64,000 nt of DNA from Sphaerospermopsis torques-reginae ITEP-024 (GCF_019598945.1 NZ_CP080598.1:2046001-2110000), one strand, 5' to 3'. Shown: positions 46,471 through 56,335, counted from the stretch's first letter. The notes: generated from the letters alone by a model not told the origin. Numbers and translations: made by a program.

Positions 46471-47013
46471 TCAATCTTTGTTAATTTTTGTGTATTTGGG
46501 AGAAATAGAAGCGCCAAGTATTTCTGATACCCAAACTTCAAAGTTGCGAATGGGATGGGAACGGAGAACAGTATCAGCGTGAACAATAGGTTCAACTAAA
46601 ATCGTAAACATTCCTAAGCGATTACCTGCTATGACATCAGTAAATAGGCGATCGCCTACCATACCTACTTGATGTACAGGTAAATTCATTCCTTGTAATG
46701 CGGCTCTAATTTTACGACGTGAGGGTTTAGCCGCACCCAGGTAATAGGGTATATTCAGAGAACGGGCAATACTACCAATTCGGGATTCACTGAGATTATT
46801 GCTCACTAACCAAAGAGCCACATAATCACGCATTTCTGCTACCCATTGTTCTAGTTCCGGGGAAGCGGCGCTGGCAGTAATGGGTACTAGAGTATCATCA
46901 ACATCCAAAACCAGCCCTTTGAGTCCATATTGTTGGATGATATCTGGCGTGAGTTGCAAAACTGAACCTTCTAAAATCAAATCTGGTTGTAAAATATTGT
47001 TCCAAGTCTTCAT
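46471..47013 (-). CDS. YqeG family HAD IIIA-type phosphatase
   Basis: The start at 47013 (MKTWNNILQPDLILEGSVLQLTPDIIQQYGLKGLVLDVDDTLVP) gives 180 residues, the family size. HAD motifs are visible: DVDDTL (nucleophile), LVSNN and MVGDRLFTDVIAGNRLGM. The open frame extends 66 codons further upstream, but that part translates tandem repeats (SPVTCSLITVTCHL) and is rejected. In Gram-positives YqeG is linked to ribosome and DNA-stress genes; the substrate in cyanobacteria is unknown (some relatives act as phosphatidylglycerophosphatases in plastids). Confidence 0.9.
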   Translation of the reverse strand: MKTWNNILQPDLILEGSVLQLTPDIIQQYGLKGLVLDVDDTLVPITASAASPELEQWVAEMRDYVALWLVSNNLSESRIGSIARSLNIPYYLGAAKPSRRKIRAALQGMNLPVHQVGMVGDRLFTDVIAGNRLGMFTILVEPIVHADTVLRSHPIRNFEVWVSEILGASISPKYTKINKD

Positions 47014-47032
47014 AATTCGTAATTCATACATG

Positions 47033-47190
47033 AGGTGACAGGTGACAGTAATAAGGGAACAGGTGACAGGTGACAGTAATAAGGGAACAGGTGACAGGTG
47101 ACAGTAATAAGGGAACAGGGAGCAAGGGGGAAATTCTTCTCCCCTGCACCCTGTCCCCTGCTTCTTCTGCCTCCTGAACTCCTGACTCCT
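47033..47190. repeat. higher-order tandem repeat block
   Basis: A unit of roughly 28 bp built from AGGTGAC heptamers plus AGTAATAAGGGAAC occurs about three times, followed by CTGTCCC and CTCCTGA arrays. It is a repeat of repeats and stays open in one frame, producing the false N-terminal extension of the YqeG gene. Confidence 0.85.
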
Positions 47191-47255
47191 GTAATAAAAT
47201 TCCATTGCCAATCAAAATTAGACTAGCAATGGAAACATTAAATTTCAGTTGTCAA

Positions 47256-47828
47256 TTATTCAACCTGATCAAATAGATGTTCTTCTAAAAGCGGTTGAAC
47301 TTTACGAAATTCTTCAGGAGATAGTAATTCTGGCTTACCTGACTTGGTGATGCGGGCAAAAAATAGCAGGGGATCAAGGGGCGTATAAACAGCATACTCC
47401 TGATCTTGATGATAGAAACTAGCCAGTAGCTGTAGTTGTTCCGGTTCTAAATCTGTTCCTTCATCTTCGATTTCTAAGGTGAAGATTTCTGATTCTTCTA
47501 CTGGTGGTAATTCACCCACTACAGTCAAAGCATAAGCAGTATTTTTAATAGTCAGATTTTGCTCAGAGAGAACTGCTTGAGCGGTACTAAAAATCTCATC
47601 AATTAAATCGTCATCTTCTACTAAAATTGCTTCTTCTTCTTCACCATCACCTTGCCAAGCAAAAATTTCTATGGGTGAGTCAACAGGTAGAAGTAAAACA
47701 TATTCTTGTCCATCTACTGACAGGGAATGCTCAACATAACATTCGAGCGATCGCCCGTTTTCGTCTGTCAAAGTGATAGCAGCAGCATCAGCACGATCAT
47801 TTTCTTCAGAAAATTCAGATGAATACAT
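47256..47828 (-). CDS. DUF3727 (with DUF1292-like part) protein
   Basis: The ATG at 47828 gives 190 residues; the upstream TTG is rejected. The N-terminal half (ITLTDENGRSLECYVEHSLSVDGQEYVLLLPVDSPIEIFAW) resembles DUF1292, and the C-terminal half (FTLEIEDEGTDLEPEQLQLLASFYHQDQEYAVYTPLDPLLFFARI...PEEFRKVQPLLEEHLFDQ) is DUF3727, found in cyanobacteria and plastids. The protein is very acidic and has no catalytic motif. It lies downstream of ruvX on the same strand. Confidence 0.88.
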   Translation of the reverse strand: MYSSEFSEENDRADAAAITLTDENGRSLECYVEHSLSVDGQEYVLLLPVDSPIEIFAWQGDGEEEEAILVEDDDLIDEIFSTAQAVLSEQNLTIKNTAYALTVVGELPPVEESEIFTLEIEDEGTDLEPEQLQLLASFYHQDQEYAVYTPLDPLLFFARITKSGKPELLSPEEFRKVQPLLEEHLFDQVE

Positions 47829-47959
47829 ACTCACATTATCTAAATTTATCAATACTCAAAACTATGAAATTCATTTAACTGTTTTATGACAGTCAATGTC
47901 AACCAAAAAGCTGAATATACAGTTGAGTAATATTTTTCAGAATATCATGTTCAAAGGTA

Positions 47960-48436
47960 TTAATCATCAACAAATGCTGCCGATCTGTTGGAGTTACTGC
48001 GTCTAGCATCCAGCCACTGTTGTAAAATTAAAGCTGCGGCTTTCCGGTCAATCAAACCCTTATGACGTGATGGTGAGCGATTTTCTGCAATCAGCATTTG
48101 TTCCGCTTGAAAAGAAGTTAATCGCTCATCCACATATTCCACAGGTAGTTGCACAGCTTTAGCCAACCTCTTAGCAAATTTCTGGACTTGTCGAGCTTGA
48201 AACCCCAAAGAGCCATCCATTGAATAAGGTAAACCAACTACCAGAACTTGTACTTGGCGATCATTCAATATCTGTTGTATTTGCTCCACATCATCTTGAA
48301 AGGATCGGCGCTCAATCGTAGTGATACCTGTGGCAATCAAACCAGTACCATCGCATCCTGCTAAACCGATGCGTTTGCTACCGACATCCAGCCCCAAGGC
48401 GGATATAAAAGATTTTGATTGCTGCTCAAATATCAC
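47960..48436 (-). CDS. ruvX: Holliday junction resolvase-like protein RuvX (YqgF)
   Basis: This is an RNase H-fold nuclease thought to act in pre-16S rRNA processing or recombination. The start GTG at 48436 lies two bases after the upstream acetyltransferase stop and has GGAGAA eight bases before it; the longer frame overlaps that gene deeply and is rejected. The 158 residues include ISALGLDVGSKRIGLAGCD, VVGLPYSMDGSLG, VEYVDERLTSFQAE and KAAALILQQWLD, with the catalytic acidic residues intact. Confidence 0.93.
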   Translation of the reverse strand: MIFEQQSKSFISALGLDVGSKRIGLAGCDGTGLIATGITTIERRSFQDDVEQIQQILNDRQVQVLVVGLPYSMDGSLGFQARQVQKFAKRLAKAVQLPVEYVDERLTSFQAEQMLIAENRSPSRHKGLIDRKAAALILQQWLDARRSNSNRSAAFVDD

Positions 48437-48437
48437 T

Positions 48438-49670
48438 CTAATTGTTCTCCTGGTGTGCCTCTGATGATTCAGATTGGCGAGATGTATCCATATTATGAAA
48501 TTGTTGACTACCAAAAGCAACAGTTTCTGACTTATTTGCTGCTGTTCGCTCTGAGGCAGGTTGTGGTTTAGGAACCCATGACATACCGCCGGGTATGGGT
48601 TTACGTGCTGGTTGTAGTCCTTGCAGCACTTCTGTCCACTGAATCCCTTCCAAAGAAACGAATTTGGATTCGCGGATTTTATGCCAAACTGAACGCGACA
48701 TAATCAAAGTATGTTCAATGCGTTTAGCACCAATTCTTTCTAAATATTCTTCTCGTTCTGGCTGATAATCAGATGAAGCTAGTTGTAAACCTTGTTGGGG
48801 AAAATCTTGAGCAATGCGAGCTAATTGAGACAATAATTCTGGATACAACCAAGTATAAGCCGGGTGAACCGTCAAACTCGCTACATGAGGATTTTCGCCT
48901 TTCCGGTCAAGTTGTACCTGAAAATAGCCAATGGCTGCTTTGCGTTGGGGTTCAAACACATAACCGCTGACAACTTCTGTTTTTGTCACCCATTGCTTCA
49001 CTGCATCTGAGAGAACACCAAATAAACTGGTTTTAAAATCATGGGTATGGCGATCAAAAACCTGACGTACCAAAGGCGGCATAGATGCTGTATCTAATTG
49101 ATATAGCAATGGTGCATCAGCATTACTCACGGGTAAGAGGTTGGGTAAGTCAGGTTCTGTTTGTGCTAATTCTCGCAGTAACTCTGGGCTAATTTCCCAG
49201 TAAGTCATTTCTGCCAACCGCTGAAATCCATTTTGTCGATATAGTGCTAGAGCATCAACGTCATTGACATTAATTTCTAGTAGCCAGGTACGAGCTTCTA
49301 AAATTGACTCAAAGCAATGCCGTAGCAGTTGTGAACCTACACCCAGCTTGTCAGCAGTACGGTCTAACATTACCCTGTCAATTCGCCAAGTGCTGCGGGT
49401 ACGGTTAAATGGTGACACTTGAATCATCCCCAGCAGCATCCGTCCTTGCTCTGCTACAAATCCGCAGAAGCGATACTGTAACGGGTTTGGAAACCAACTC
49501 AAAAACTTGAGTAACCCAAACCAGTGACGCAGCCATTGCATAGTGAAAAAGCTGCCCTTGGGAGAAAGGTCTGTAAAGGAATCTTGTGTTAGACGTTCAA
49601 TACCGTCTAGATCCCGATATTGAACAGGACGAATTACGAGGCTGAGATTTCGAGGAAGTAGTGAATTCAT
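48438..49670 (-). CDS. GNAT family N-acetyltransferase
   Basis: This 410-residue cyanobacterial protein has an N-terminal GNAT domain (about 10-165). It shows IRPVQYRDLDGIERLTQDSF, GFVAEQGRMLLGMIQVSPF, RIDRVMLDRTADKLGVGSQLLRHCFE and LLEINVNDVDALALYRQNGF. A second, degenerate GNAT-like half follows (about 170-345, with VVSGYVFEPQRKAAIGYFQVQ and VASLTVHPAYTWLYPELLSQLARIA). The last 60 residues are disordered, rich in Pro, Ser and Gln. The acetyl acceptor is unknown. It abuts ruvX, so both are probably on one transcript. Confidence 0.88.
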   Translation of the reverse strand: MNSLLPRNLSLVIRPVQYRDLDGIERLTQDSFTDLSPKGSFFTMQWLRHWFGLLKFLSWFPNPLQYRFCGFVAEQGRMLLGMIQVSPFNRTRSTWRIDRVMLDRTADKLGVGSQLLRHCFESILEARTWLLEINVNDVDALALYRQNGFQRLAEMTYWEISPELLRELAQTEPDLPNLLPVSNADAPLLYQLDTASMPPLVRQVFDRHTHDFKTSLFGVLSDAVKQWVTKTEVVSGYVFEPQRKAAIGYFQVQLDRKGENPHVASLTVHPAYTWLYPELLSQLARIAQDFPQQGLQLASSDYQPEREEYLERIGAKRIEHTLIMSRSVWHKIRESKFVSLEGIQWTEVLQGLQPARKPIPGGMSWVPKPQPASERTAANKSETVAFGSQQFHNMDTSRQSESSEAHQENN

Positions 49671-49904
49671 TTTGATTCAAGCCGCCATTTAGCCTTTACT
49701 AATTGCGATGGGTCAGGTACTGCTGCAATAATAATCTTAACGGCTTTTCACTCTGAAGTTATTGTTCCAAAAGAGTGATTTTATTAACTAAATACCGAAA
49801 AAAGAATAAAAAGCAGAAATTGTGATTACACCGTTGGCGTAGACACAATCATATCTGCTTCTATTGTATAAGTTTTTCTGAAAATTCTCTATAATGCTCA
49901 GGTT

Positions 49905-50111
49905 TTATAAACCTTGTCTAGAGGCCAGCTTTTCAAAGTAAGCTTGAGTTTGATGAAGTAGCTGCTGGCGACTATCTTCTTGTGTGTGTTTTAGTGATGG
50001 AACCAAGTTGCGAGCTTGGAGTGTCATGTGCAACTGTAGATGTGCCACATATTCACTGATATCTTGGTTTTCTACAACTGCGCCCGTTAATACATTTGAT
50101 TCCATTGCCAC
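49905..50111 (-). CDS. small hypothetical protein
   Basis: This product of about 68 residues contains MESNVLTGAVVENQDISEYVAHLQLHMTLQARNLVPSLKHTQEDSRQQLLHQTQAYFEKLASRQGL. A GTG at 50111 has AAGGAG six bases upstream; the ATG two codons later (50105) is spaced less well, so GTG is preferred. The sequence is helical and soluble, with no family recognised. It lies alone, followed by 230 bases of spacer with a weak inverted repeat. Confidence 0.6.
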   Translation of the reverse strand: MAMESNVLTGAVVENQDISEYVAHLQLHMTLQARNLVPSLKHTQEDSRQQLLHQTQAYFEKLASRQGL

Positions 50112-50321
50112 TGTGTTCTCCTTTATCAATGTTGTGCGGTTGTATGACTTGATCACATGATCAAAATATCATATTTGTTTTACTTAGCTTATTGATTTGC
50201 AACGAACTGTAATAGTTAGGTATTGGGGACTGGGGACTGGGACAAGATTTTAGATTTTAGATTTTAGATTAGAGTTCATGAAATACAATCCAAAATCCAA
50301 AATCCAAAATTGTATCACCTA

Positions 50322-50900
50322 TTACCATTTCTCTACCCAATAGATAATTTCTGAGGCTGAACTATCAATAGCGACTCCATAACTATGACCATGATTCCAT
50401 TTAAACCCTGGTTTACCTTGGTCTTGTGCCTTGAATACCAAGATTTGATATGTACTGGGAAAGGCTAAATTATCAGATTTACCAGTATAAAAAAATGTTG
50501 TGGGTACACCTTGATATTGTCTGATATGGTCGTTTGTATCACCCCCCCAATATTTATGCCCTGCAATTTTACTGTAGTGGGAAAGTGATTTTTGAATTTG
50601 TTCAGGAGGTCGTTTTAAACGGATTTGAAAAAAATTACTTCCTTGCTTCCAGCCTGGAGAGTAAGCTAGGGATATGAACTGATCACTAGGAGCAATCTCT
50701 ATGGGGAAATGTTTGATTTGGTTAATATCAGACCATTTGTGATTGCGAATTTCTGAATAGCGTGATACATCAGTAATTATCTGTGCTGTTGCCGTATTGT
50801 TGACAGTTTTTGTGAAGAGAAAACTTCCCGCAATTACACTATAACTACCCACAGATAATAAACCTATTGTAGCGATTTTGACTAATAAAGATTGCTGCAT
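50322..50900 (-). CDS. exported hypothetical protein
   Basis: The 192-residue protein starts with a signal or anchor segment (LLVKIATIGLLSVGSYSVIAGSFLF). The mature part has no recognised domain; it contains SDQFISLAYSPGWKQGSNFFQIRLKRPPEQIQKSL and a C-terminal WNHGHSYGVAIDSSASEIIYWVEKW. It is probably periplasmic. Heptamer arrays (about 50245-50311) lie just past its stop codon. Confidence 0.6.
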   Translation of the reverse strand: MQQSLLVKIATIGLLSVGSYSVIAGSFLFTKTVNNTATAQIITDVSRYSEIRNHKWSDINQIKHFPIEIAPSDQFISLAYSPGWKQGSNFFQIRLKRPPEQIQKSLSHYSKIAGHKYWGGDTNDHIRQYQGVPTTFFYTGKSDNLAFPSTYQILVFKAQDQGKPGFKWNHGHSYGVAIDSSASEIIYWVEKW

Positions 50901-51109
50901 TTAGTTGAGTGAATTTAGCTGGTAGATTAATATCCCAACTCATCAAACAACCGTCATGATAATTTTTAATCTATCACCAGAAATATTAATTGTCAGCAGT
51001 CAGAAGTCAGGAGTTATTAGTCATTTAGGACTCCTATTTAAAATGGGTAATGGGGACTGGGGACTGGGTAATAGGTAAAAACTAAATTCTTCCTATTCCC
51101 TATCCCTTT

Positions 51110-51991
51110 TTAAAATGAACCAACCATTATTCCTACTAAAATCAAAAATCCAATCCAGACATTTTGACGGAACATTTCTCCATAAGCAGGGTTAGGTAGT
51201 TCGGGGTTTCTTAAACGGATAAATTGCCAAACCCAACCACCAGATGCAATGATTAAGCTGATCCAGAAAAATCCATTCAGGTTAACCAAGAAACCCTCTC
51301 CAGCTAAGAGAATGATCGTACCAGCGAAGAAAATACCAATAGCAGTAGGAGCATATTTACCAAAAAAGAGGGCGCTGGAATTAACACCAATGCGCTGATC
51401 ATCTTGGCGATCGCTCATGGCATAAATGGTATCAAATCCCAATGTCCAAAGCACAGTTGCACCCCAAAGTAACCAAGTAGGTGCAGAAATGTTTTGTGTA
51501 ACTGCACTCCAACTAATCAAAACTGCAAAACCCCAAGCGATAGAAAGCACTAACTGAGGTACAGGAAATACTCGTTTTGCACCAGGATAAAGTAAAATTA
51601 CGGGTACTGTTGCTACAGACAACCAGAAGCTTAAAGGGTTAAGATAGAAAGCGAGAACTGCGGCACAAGCCAGGGCAACTATCCCTACAGCTATACCCAC
51701 TTTGATGGATAGGGCGCGGGAAGCCAAAGGGCGATCGCGTGTTCTCTCGACTTGCGGATCTATGTCTCGATCCCATAAATCATTGACTACACAACCTGCG
51801 GCGCTGGTGGCCAAAGTACCTAATATAATTACTCCTACCAGGGGTAAAGGTGGTTTACCAGCAGCTGCCAAAAACACAGCCCATAATGCAGGAATCATCA
51901 AAATTAACCTACCTTCTGGTTTATGCCACCGTAACAGCCGAATAATGACTAGCCATAATGGTTCTTGGTTGCTTTCTGGTGTTGTTAGCAT
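51110..51991 (-). CDS. 4-hydroxybenzoate prenyltransferase for plastoquinone synthesis
   Basis: This UbiA-family membrane prenyltransferase (293 residues) attaches a long prenyl chain to 4-hydroxybenzoate, the first committed step of cyanobacterial plastoquinone synthesis. The Asp-rich motifs are NDLWDRDID (70-78) and MSDRQDDQRIG in the second half. About eight or nine hydrophobic helices are evident and the N-terminus has WHKPEGRLILMIPALWAVFLA. It is divergent from ppx across a 1.3-kb gap that now holds an IS607 relic. Confidence 0.93.
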   Translation of the reverse strand: MLTTPESNQEPLWLVIIRLLRWHKPEGRLILMIPALWAVFLAAAGKPPLPLVGVIILGTLATSAAGCVVNDLWDRDIDPQVERTRDRPLASRALSIKVGIAVGIVALACAAVLAFYLNPLSFWLSVATVPVILLYPGAKRVFPVPQLVLSIAWGFAVLISWSAVTQNISAPTWLLWGATVLWTLGFDTIYAMSDRQDDQRIGVNSSALFFGKYAPTAIGIFFAGTIILLAGEGFLVNLNGFFWISLIIASGGWVWQFIRLRNPELPNPAYGEMFRQNVWIGFLILVGIMVGSF

Positions 51992-52510
51992 ATTCTTTCA
52001 ATTTACATATTTTCACATCTATAGAATATCGTTATTTGATAACTATAAAGACAGGGAGCATCCAAATTTGGGAAAAACACAGCATTGATGTCAAAACATG
52101 ATTTAATTCTCTTGACTTTATTCTCTTTACTTTGCGTCTGTGCGATTTATTTTTTGATGATCCTGACACATTTACTAAGGTTACAGCTTGGGATACAAAT
52201 TCATTACTTTAATTGTGTGTAATTTCACCAAACAATTAACCTGAAAACTCTATATATTTACAATACAGTAGATAGCAGATCAATCAGGTACAGAATCTAA
52301 TTTGAAACCTAGACAGAAACAGAGTTTTACTTCTGACTCCTGACTCCTGCCGTGTTGTCAGTAACAAGTATTTAGTGCAGATTAAATCGGCACACCAGCT
52401 TTGAACCTCCATTGTTAAGAGTTACATCCTGAAAGAAAAATACTTAAGCAACATAGAACATATCTGAATAATGAATGATATAATACTTAGGAATCAATTA
52501 AGTAAAACGG
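51992..52510. other. intergenic region between the prenyltransferase and the IS607 relic
   Basis: AT-rich DNA with a short CTCCTGA run near 52331-52348 and no supported gene. The last 60-100 bases should contain the left end of the IS607 relic, but no boundary could be set. Confidence 0.4.
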
Positions 52511-53252
52511 ATGCCTAAATACACATCACCAAAAGAAACGGCAGAACATTTTGGTGTCAGTCTCCATACTTGAAGACGATGGGAAAAGAGTAAACAAATA
52601 CAAGCAATTAGGACACCATCAGGACAGCCAAGATATGATATTCCATCATACACAGGAGATTGGTGGTGGTGACATGGGGAGAATTACTCGTTTATGTCAT
52701 CACTTAGATAATTTGATAAGTCATTGTACTCAGGTAAATGCTCAACGTCGCCGTGGGATGAGAAAAGCGGCAAATCGGATGCGAGAACGAATCCAAAACT
52801 TGATTGATGAAGTCCAGAAAAAATCAGCTAACTATCTCACCAGTAATTACAGATTAATCTTTTTACCTAGATTTGAGACATCCCAAATGGTAGCCAAAAC
52901 TAGGAGAAAAATTAAATCTAAAACAGTGAGAAGTATGTTGACCTGGGCGCACTATAGATTCAAGTTAATTATTAAACATCAAGCATTAAAGCGTGGTTGC
53001 GTAATACTTGATGTTAGTGAAGCCCATACATCTAAAACTTGTGGTGTATGTGGACATCAGCACTCTAAATTAGGCGGCTCTAAGGTGCATCAATGCCCGA
53101 ATTGTGGAGCGCAAACACCAAGAGATGCTAACGGCGCACGTAATATTATGTTGCGTGCTTTGAGGGATTCCTCCTTTACTGTCAGTAATGATGGTATTGC
53201 TATCGTTACAGTTCGAGCTTTGTCAATCAATGCTCAGAAATGTTCAGCGTAA
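52511..53252 (+). pseudogene. chimeric IS607-family relic: tnpA start fused to tnpB end
   Basis: From the ATG at 52511 one frame reads PKYTSPKETAEHFGVSLHT, a TGA, then RRWEKSKQIQAIRTPSGQPRYDI, the MerR-like head of an IS607 serine recombinase. At about 52663 the frame that is open to 53252 becomes GRITRLCHHLDNLISHCTQVNAQRRRGMRKAANRM...FLPRFETSQMVAKTRRKIKSKTVRSMLTWAHYRF, the last 190 residues of an IS607-type TnpB, with its zinc finger CGVCGH...CPNCGAQTPRDANGARN. The catalytic recombinase domain and the N-terminal half of TnpB are missing, so an internal deletion joined the two genes. It is not functional. Confidence 0.82.
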
Positions 53253-53271
53253 ATGAATCAGAGAAACTTAA

Positions 53272-54921
53272 ATGGTGAATGTAGTTTCTGCGAACTGGGA
53301 GAATATGGCAACTCCACCAGTGAAGCAAAACCGGATGATTGCGGCCATTGATATCGGCACTAATTCTTTGCACATGGTAATAGTCAGGATTGAACCGACA
53401 CTACCAGCTTTTACAATGATTGCCAAAGAAAAAGAAACAGTGAGATTAGGCGATCGCAATTTAGAAACGGGAGAATTAAAACCAGAAGTGATCAAAAAAG
53501 CGATCGCTTGTTTAGGACGTTTCCAAGCACTAGCCAAAAGTCTCGAAGCAGAAAGCATTATTGCCGTTGCTACTAGCGCCGTCCGTGAAGCACCTAATGG
53601 TAGAGAATTTCTACACCAAGTAGAAACCGAATTAGGTTTAAGTGTAGACTTAATTTCTGGTCAGGAAGAAGCGCGACGCATTTATTTAGGTGTGCTTTCT
53701 GGCATGGAATTTAATCACCAACCACATATAATTATTGATATTGGTGGTGGTTCTACAGAAATCATTTTAGGCGACTCGGAAGAACCCCACAGTCTCACCA
53801 GTACAAAAGTTGGTGCAGTGCGACTCACTGGGGAGTTTATCACCACTGATCCCATCAATGATACTGAGTTTCAATATTTGCAAGCATACGCACGGGGAAT
53901 GTTAGAACGTTCTGTAGAAGACGTACTTTCTAAACTCCAACCTGGTGAAATTCCCAAGTTAGTAGGAACATCCGGCACAATTGAAACTATAGCCATGATT
54001 AATGCTAGGGAAAAGATGGGTGTAATACCTTCTACCCTCAACGGTTATCAATTTAGCTTTGAGGACTTGCGGACTTGGGTAACGCGCTTGCGACGCATGA
54101 ATAGCGTAGAACGGGCAGCCATTTCAGGAATGCCAGAAAGACGGTCAGAAGTAATACTTTCTGGGGCAGTAATATTACAGGAAGCCATGACGCTGTTGGG
54201 TGTAGACTCAGTGACACTGTGTGAACGTTCCCTGCGGGAAGGTGTGATAGTAGATTGGATGCTGACACATGGTTTAATAGCAGATAAACTGCGCTATCAA
54301 GGTTCAGTTCGAGAACGCAATGTTCTGAAAATTGCCAAAAAATACCAAGTTAACCTAGAACATAGCGATCGCGTTGCTAAATTTGCATTAAGTTTATTTG
54401 ATCAAACTCAGGGAAAACTACATCCTTGGGGTAAAGACGAAAGACAATTACTTTGGGCTGCTGCAATTTTACACAATTGTGGTCACTACATCAGCCATTC
54501 TGCACACCACAAACATTCATACTACCTAATTAGAAATGGTGAATTACTTGGTTATAACGAAACCGATATCGAAATCATTGCTAATTTAGCCCGTTATCAC
54601 CGCAAATCACCACCCAAGAAAAAGCACGAAAATTACCGGAATTTATTGCATAAAGAACATAAACAAATGATATGTCAACTGAGTGCAATTTTAAGATTAG
54701 CAGTGGCTTTAGATAGAAGACAAATCGGCGCAGTATCTCATGTACAGTGTGAATATTTGCCTCATGCAAATCAACTGAAAATGTTAATATTTCCCTCTGA
54801 CTTAGGTGATAATTGTGCTTTAGAATTGTGGAATTTAGATTACAAAAAAGGAGTTTTTGAACAAGAATTTAGTGTAAAACTAATAGCTAATTTAGTCAAT
54901 ACTAATGTTAAGTTTCCTTAG
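53272..54921 (+). CDS. ppx: exopolyphosphatase / guanosine pentaphosphatase (Ppx/GppA)
   Basis: The 549-residue protein hydrolyses polyphosphate and possibly pppGpp. The ASKHA-fold N-terminal part shows MIAAIDIGTNSLHMVIV, VATSAVREAPNG, GQEEARRIYLGVLSG, IIDIGGGSTEIILG and GTSGTIETIAMI. The C-terminal HD-like helical domain (about 345-500) has HNCGHYISHSAHHKHSYYLIRNGELLGYNETDIEIIANLARYHRK. The first ATG is used; codon 13 (ATG, 53308) is an alternative. The gene begins 20 bases after the IS607 relic, so part of its promoter may be IS-derived. Confidence 0.95.
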   Translation: MVNVVSANWENMATPPVKQNRMIAAIDIGTNSLHMVIVRIEPTLPAFTMIAKEKETVRLGDRNLETGELKPEVIKKAIACLGRFQALAKSLEAESIIAVATSAVREAPNGREFLHQVETELGLSVDLISGQEEARRIYLGVLSGMEFNHQPHIIIDIGGGSTEIILGDSEEPHSLTSTKVGAVRLTGEFITTDPINDTEFQYLQAYARGMLERSVEDVLSKLQPGEIPKLVGTSGTIETIAMINAREKMGVIPSTLNGYQFSFEDLRTWVTRLRRMNSVERAAISGMPERRSEVILSGAVILQEAMTLLGVDSVTLCERSLREGVIVDWMLTHGLIADKLRYQGSVRERNVLKIAKKYQVNLEHSDRVAKFALSLFDQTQGKLHPWGKDERQLLWAAAILHNCGHYISHSAHHKHSYYLIRNGELLGYNETDIEIIANLARYHRKSPPKKKHENYRNLLHKEHKQMICQLSAILRLAVALDRRQIGAVSHVQCEYLPHANQLKMLIFPSDLGDNCALELWNLDYKKGVFEQEFSVKLIANLVNTNVKFP

Positions 54922-55051
54922 TTTTTAGGGAACACGGAATAAGGAACAGGGGGAGATGAGGAAATGGGGAGAAATATTTACCTTATGCCTTATGCCTCCT
55001 GACTTATGCCTCCTGACTCCTATTTCTAACTAGCAACTCAGATTATTAATT

Positions 55052-56218
55052 ATGAATGATCAATTCTCTCGCATGAATGCGGTACAATCACCAATTATTC
55101 CCGTAGTTGGTGAATTAATCAAAAATTCTCCCGGTACAATTTCTTTAGGACAGGGTGTAGTTTACTATAGTCCACCACCAGAAGCAATAGAACTCTTACC
55201 AAAATTCCTCAACGATGCCACAAATCATCTCTACAAAGCCGTTACAGGAATACCCGAATTAATTACAGCATTAACAACCAAATTATCAACATTTAACGGC
55301 ATTGAAATTAACAATCAAAATTGTATTGTTGTCACAGCCGGTAGTAATATGGGCTTTATGAACGCCATTTTAGCCATTACTTCCCCAGGTGACGAAATTA
55401 TCTTAAATACACCTTATTATTTCAATCATGAAATGGCAATTACAATGGCGGGTTGTCATCCAATTTTAGTGGCAACAGACGAAAATTATCAATTAATTCC
55501 TGAAAATATAGCCAAAGCAATTACACCCAAAACCCGCGCCATTGTCACAATTTCCCCTAATAATCCCACAGGTGTAGTATATTCAGAAGCAGCATTAAAA
55601 CAAGTTAATCAAATTTGTCGGGAACGGGGTATTTATCATATTAGTGATGAAGCCTATGAATATTTTACCTATGAGGGAATAAAACATATTTCCCCTGGTG
55701 CATTTGCGGGAAGTAATGAATATACAATTTCCCTTTATAGCCTTTCCAAAGCTTATGGTTTTGCAAGTTGGCGTATTGGCTATATGGTAATTCCCCAACA
55801 TCTATTAAATGCAGTCAAAAAAGTCCAAGATACAATTTTAATTTGTCCTCCCGTCGTTTCCCAGTATGCAGCATTAGGGGCATTACAAGCAAAAGAAGAT
55901 TATTTAAAAGATCATATTCAAACAATTGCCCAAACACGGGAAATAGTAATTAATGCACTTAATGAATTACAAGGTTTATGTACCATCACACCTGCAAATG
56001 GGGCTTTCTACTTTTTCTTAAAAGTACATACTCAAATAGATGCCTTAGAATTAGTAAAAAGATTAATTCAAGAACATAAAGTAGCAGTCATACCGGGTAC
56101 AACCTTCGGGATAGAAGACGGTTGTTATTTGCGCGTTGCTTATGGTGCATTAAAACAAGAAACAGCAAAAGCAGGAATAGAAAGATTAGTAAAAGGATTA
56201 CAAATTATTTTATCATAA
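55052..56218 (+). CDS. class I/II PLP-dependent aminotransferase
   Basis: This 388-residue protein is a fold-type I aminotransferase: NSPGTISLGQGVVYYSPP, VVTAGSNMGFMNAILAI, SPNNPTGVVYSEAAL, HISDEAYEYFTY, and the PLP-lysine in YSLSKAYGFASWRIGYM. The C-terminal GAFYFFLKV and GIEDGCYLRVAYGA fit the aspartate/kynurenine subgroup. Substrate cannot be assigned. The gap after it is only 117 bases to yjbQ, so the two may share a transcript. Confidence 0.92.
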   Translation: MNDQFSRMNAVQSPIIPVVGELIKNSPGTISLGQGVVYYSPPPEAIELLPKFLNDATNHLYKAVTGIPELITALTTKLSTFNGIEINNQNCIVVTAGSNMGFMNAILAITSPGDEIILNTPYYFNHEMAITMAGCHPILVATDENYQLIPENIAKAITPKTRAIVTISPNNPTGVVYSEAALKQVNQICRERGIYHISDEAYEYFTYEGIKHISPGAFAGSNEYTISLYSLSKAYGFASWRIGYMVIPQHLLNAVKKVQDTILICPPVVSQYAALGALQAKEDYLKDHIQTIAQTREIVINALNELQGLCTITPANGAFYFFLKVHTQIDALELVKRLIQEHKVAVIPGTTFGIEDGCYLRVAYGALKQETAKAGIERLVKGLQIILS

Positions 56219-56282
56219 CCACAGATGGATGAAGATGCACATCCAGATCATCTGTGTTCATCTGCGTTTTCACATATAAACT

Positions 56283-56332
56283 TACAAACTCAAGTTACAA
56301 ACTCAAGTTACAAACTCAAGTTACAAACTCAA
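56283..56332. repeat. 13-bp tandem repeat before yjbQ
   Basis: The unit TTACAAACTCAAG is repeated about four times directly upstream of the yjbQ start. It stays open in the yjbQ frame and creates a false N-terminal extension. Confidence 0.85.
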
Positions 56333-56335
56333 GCC

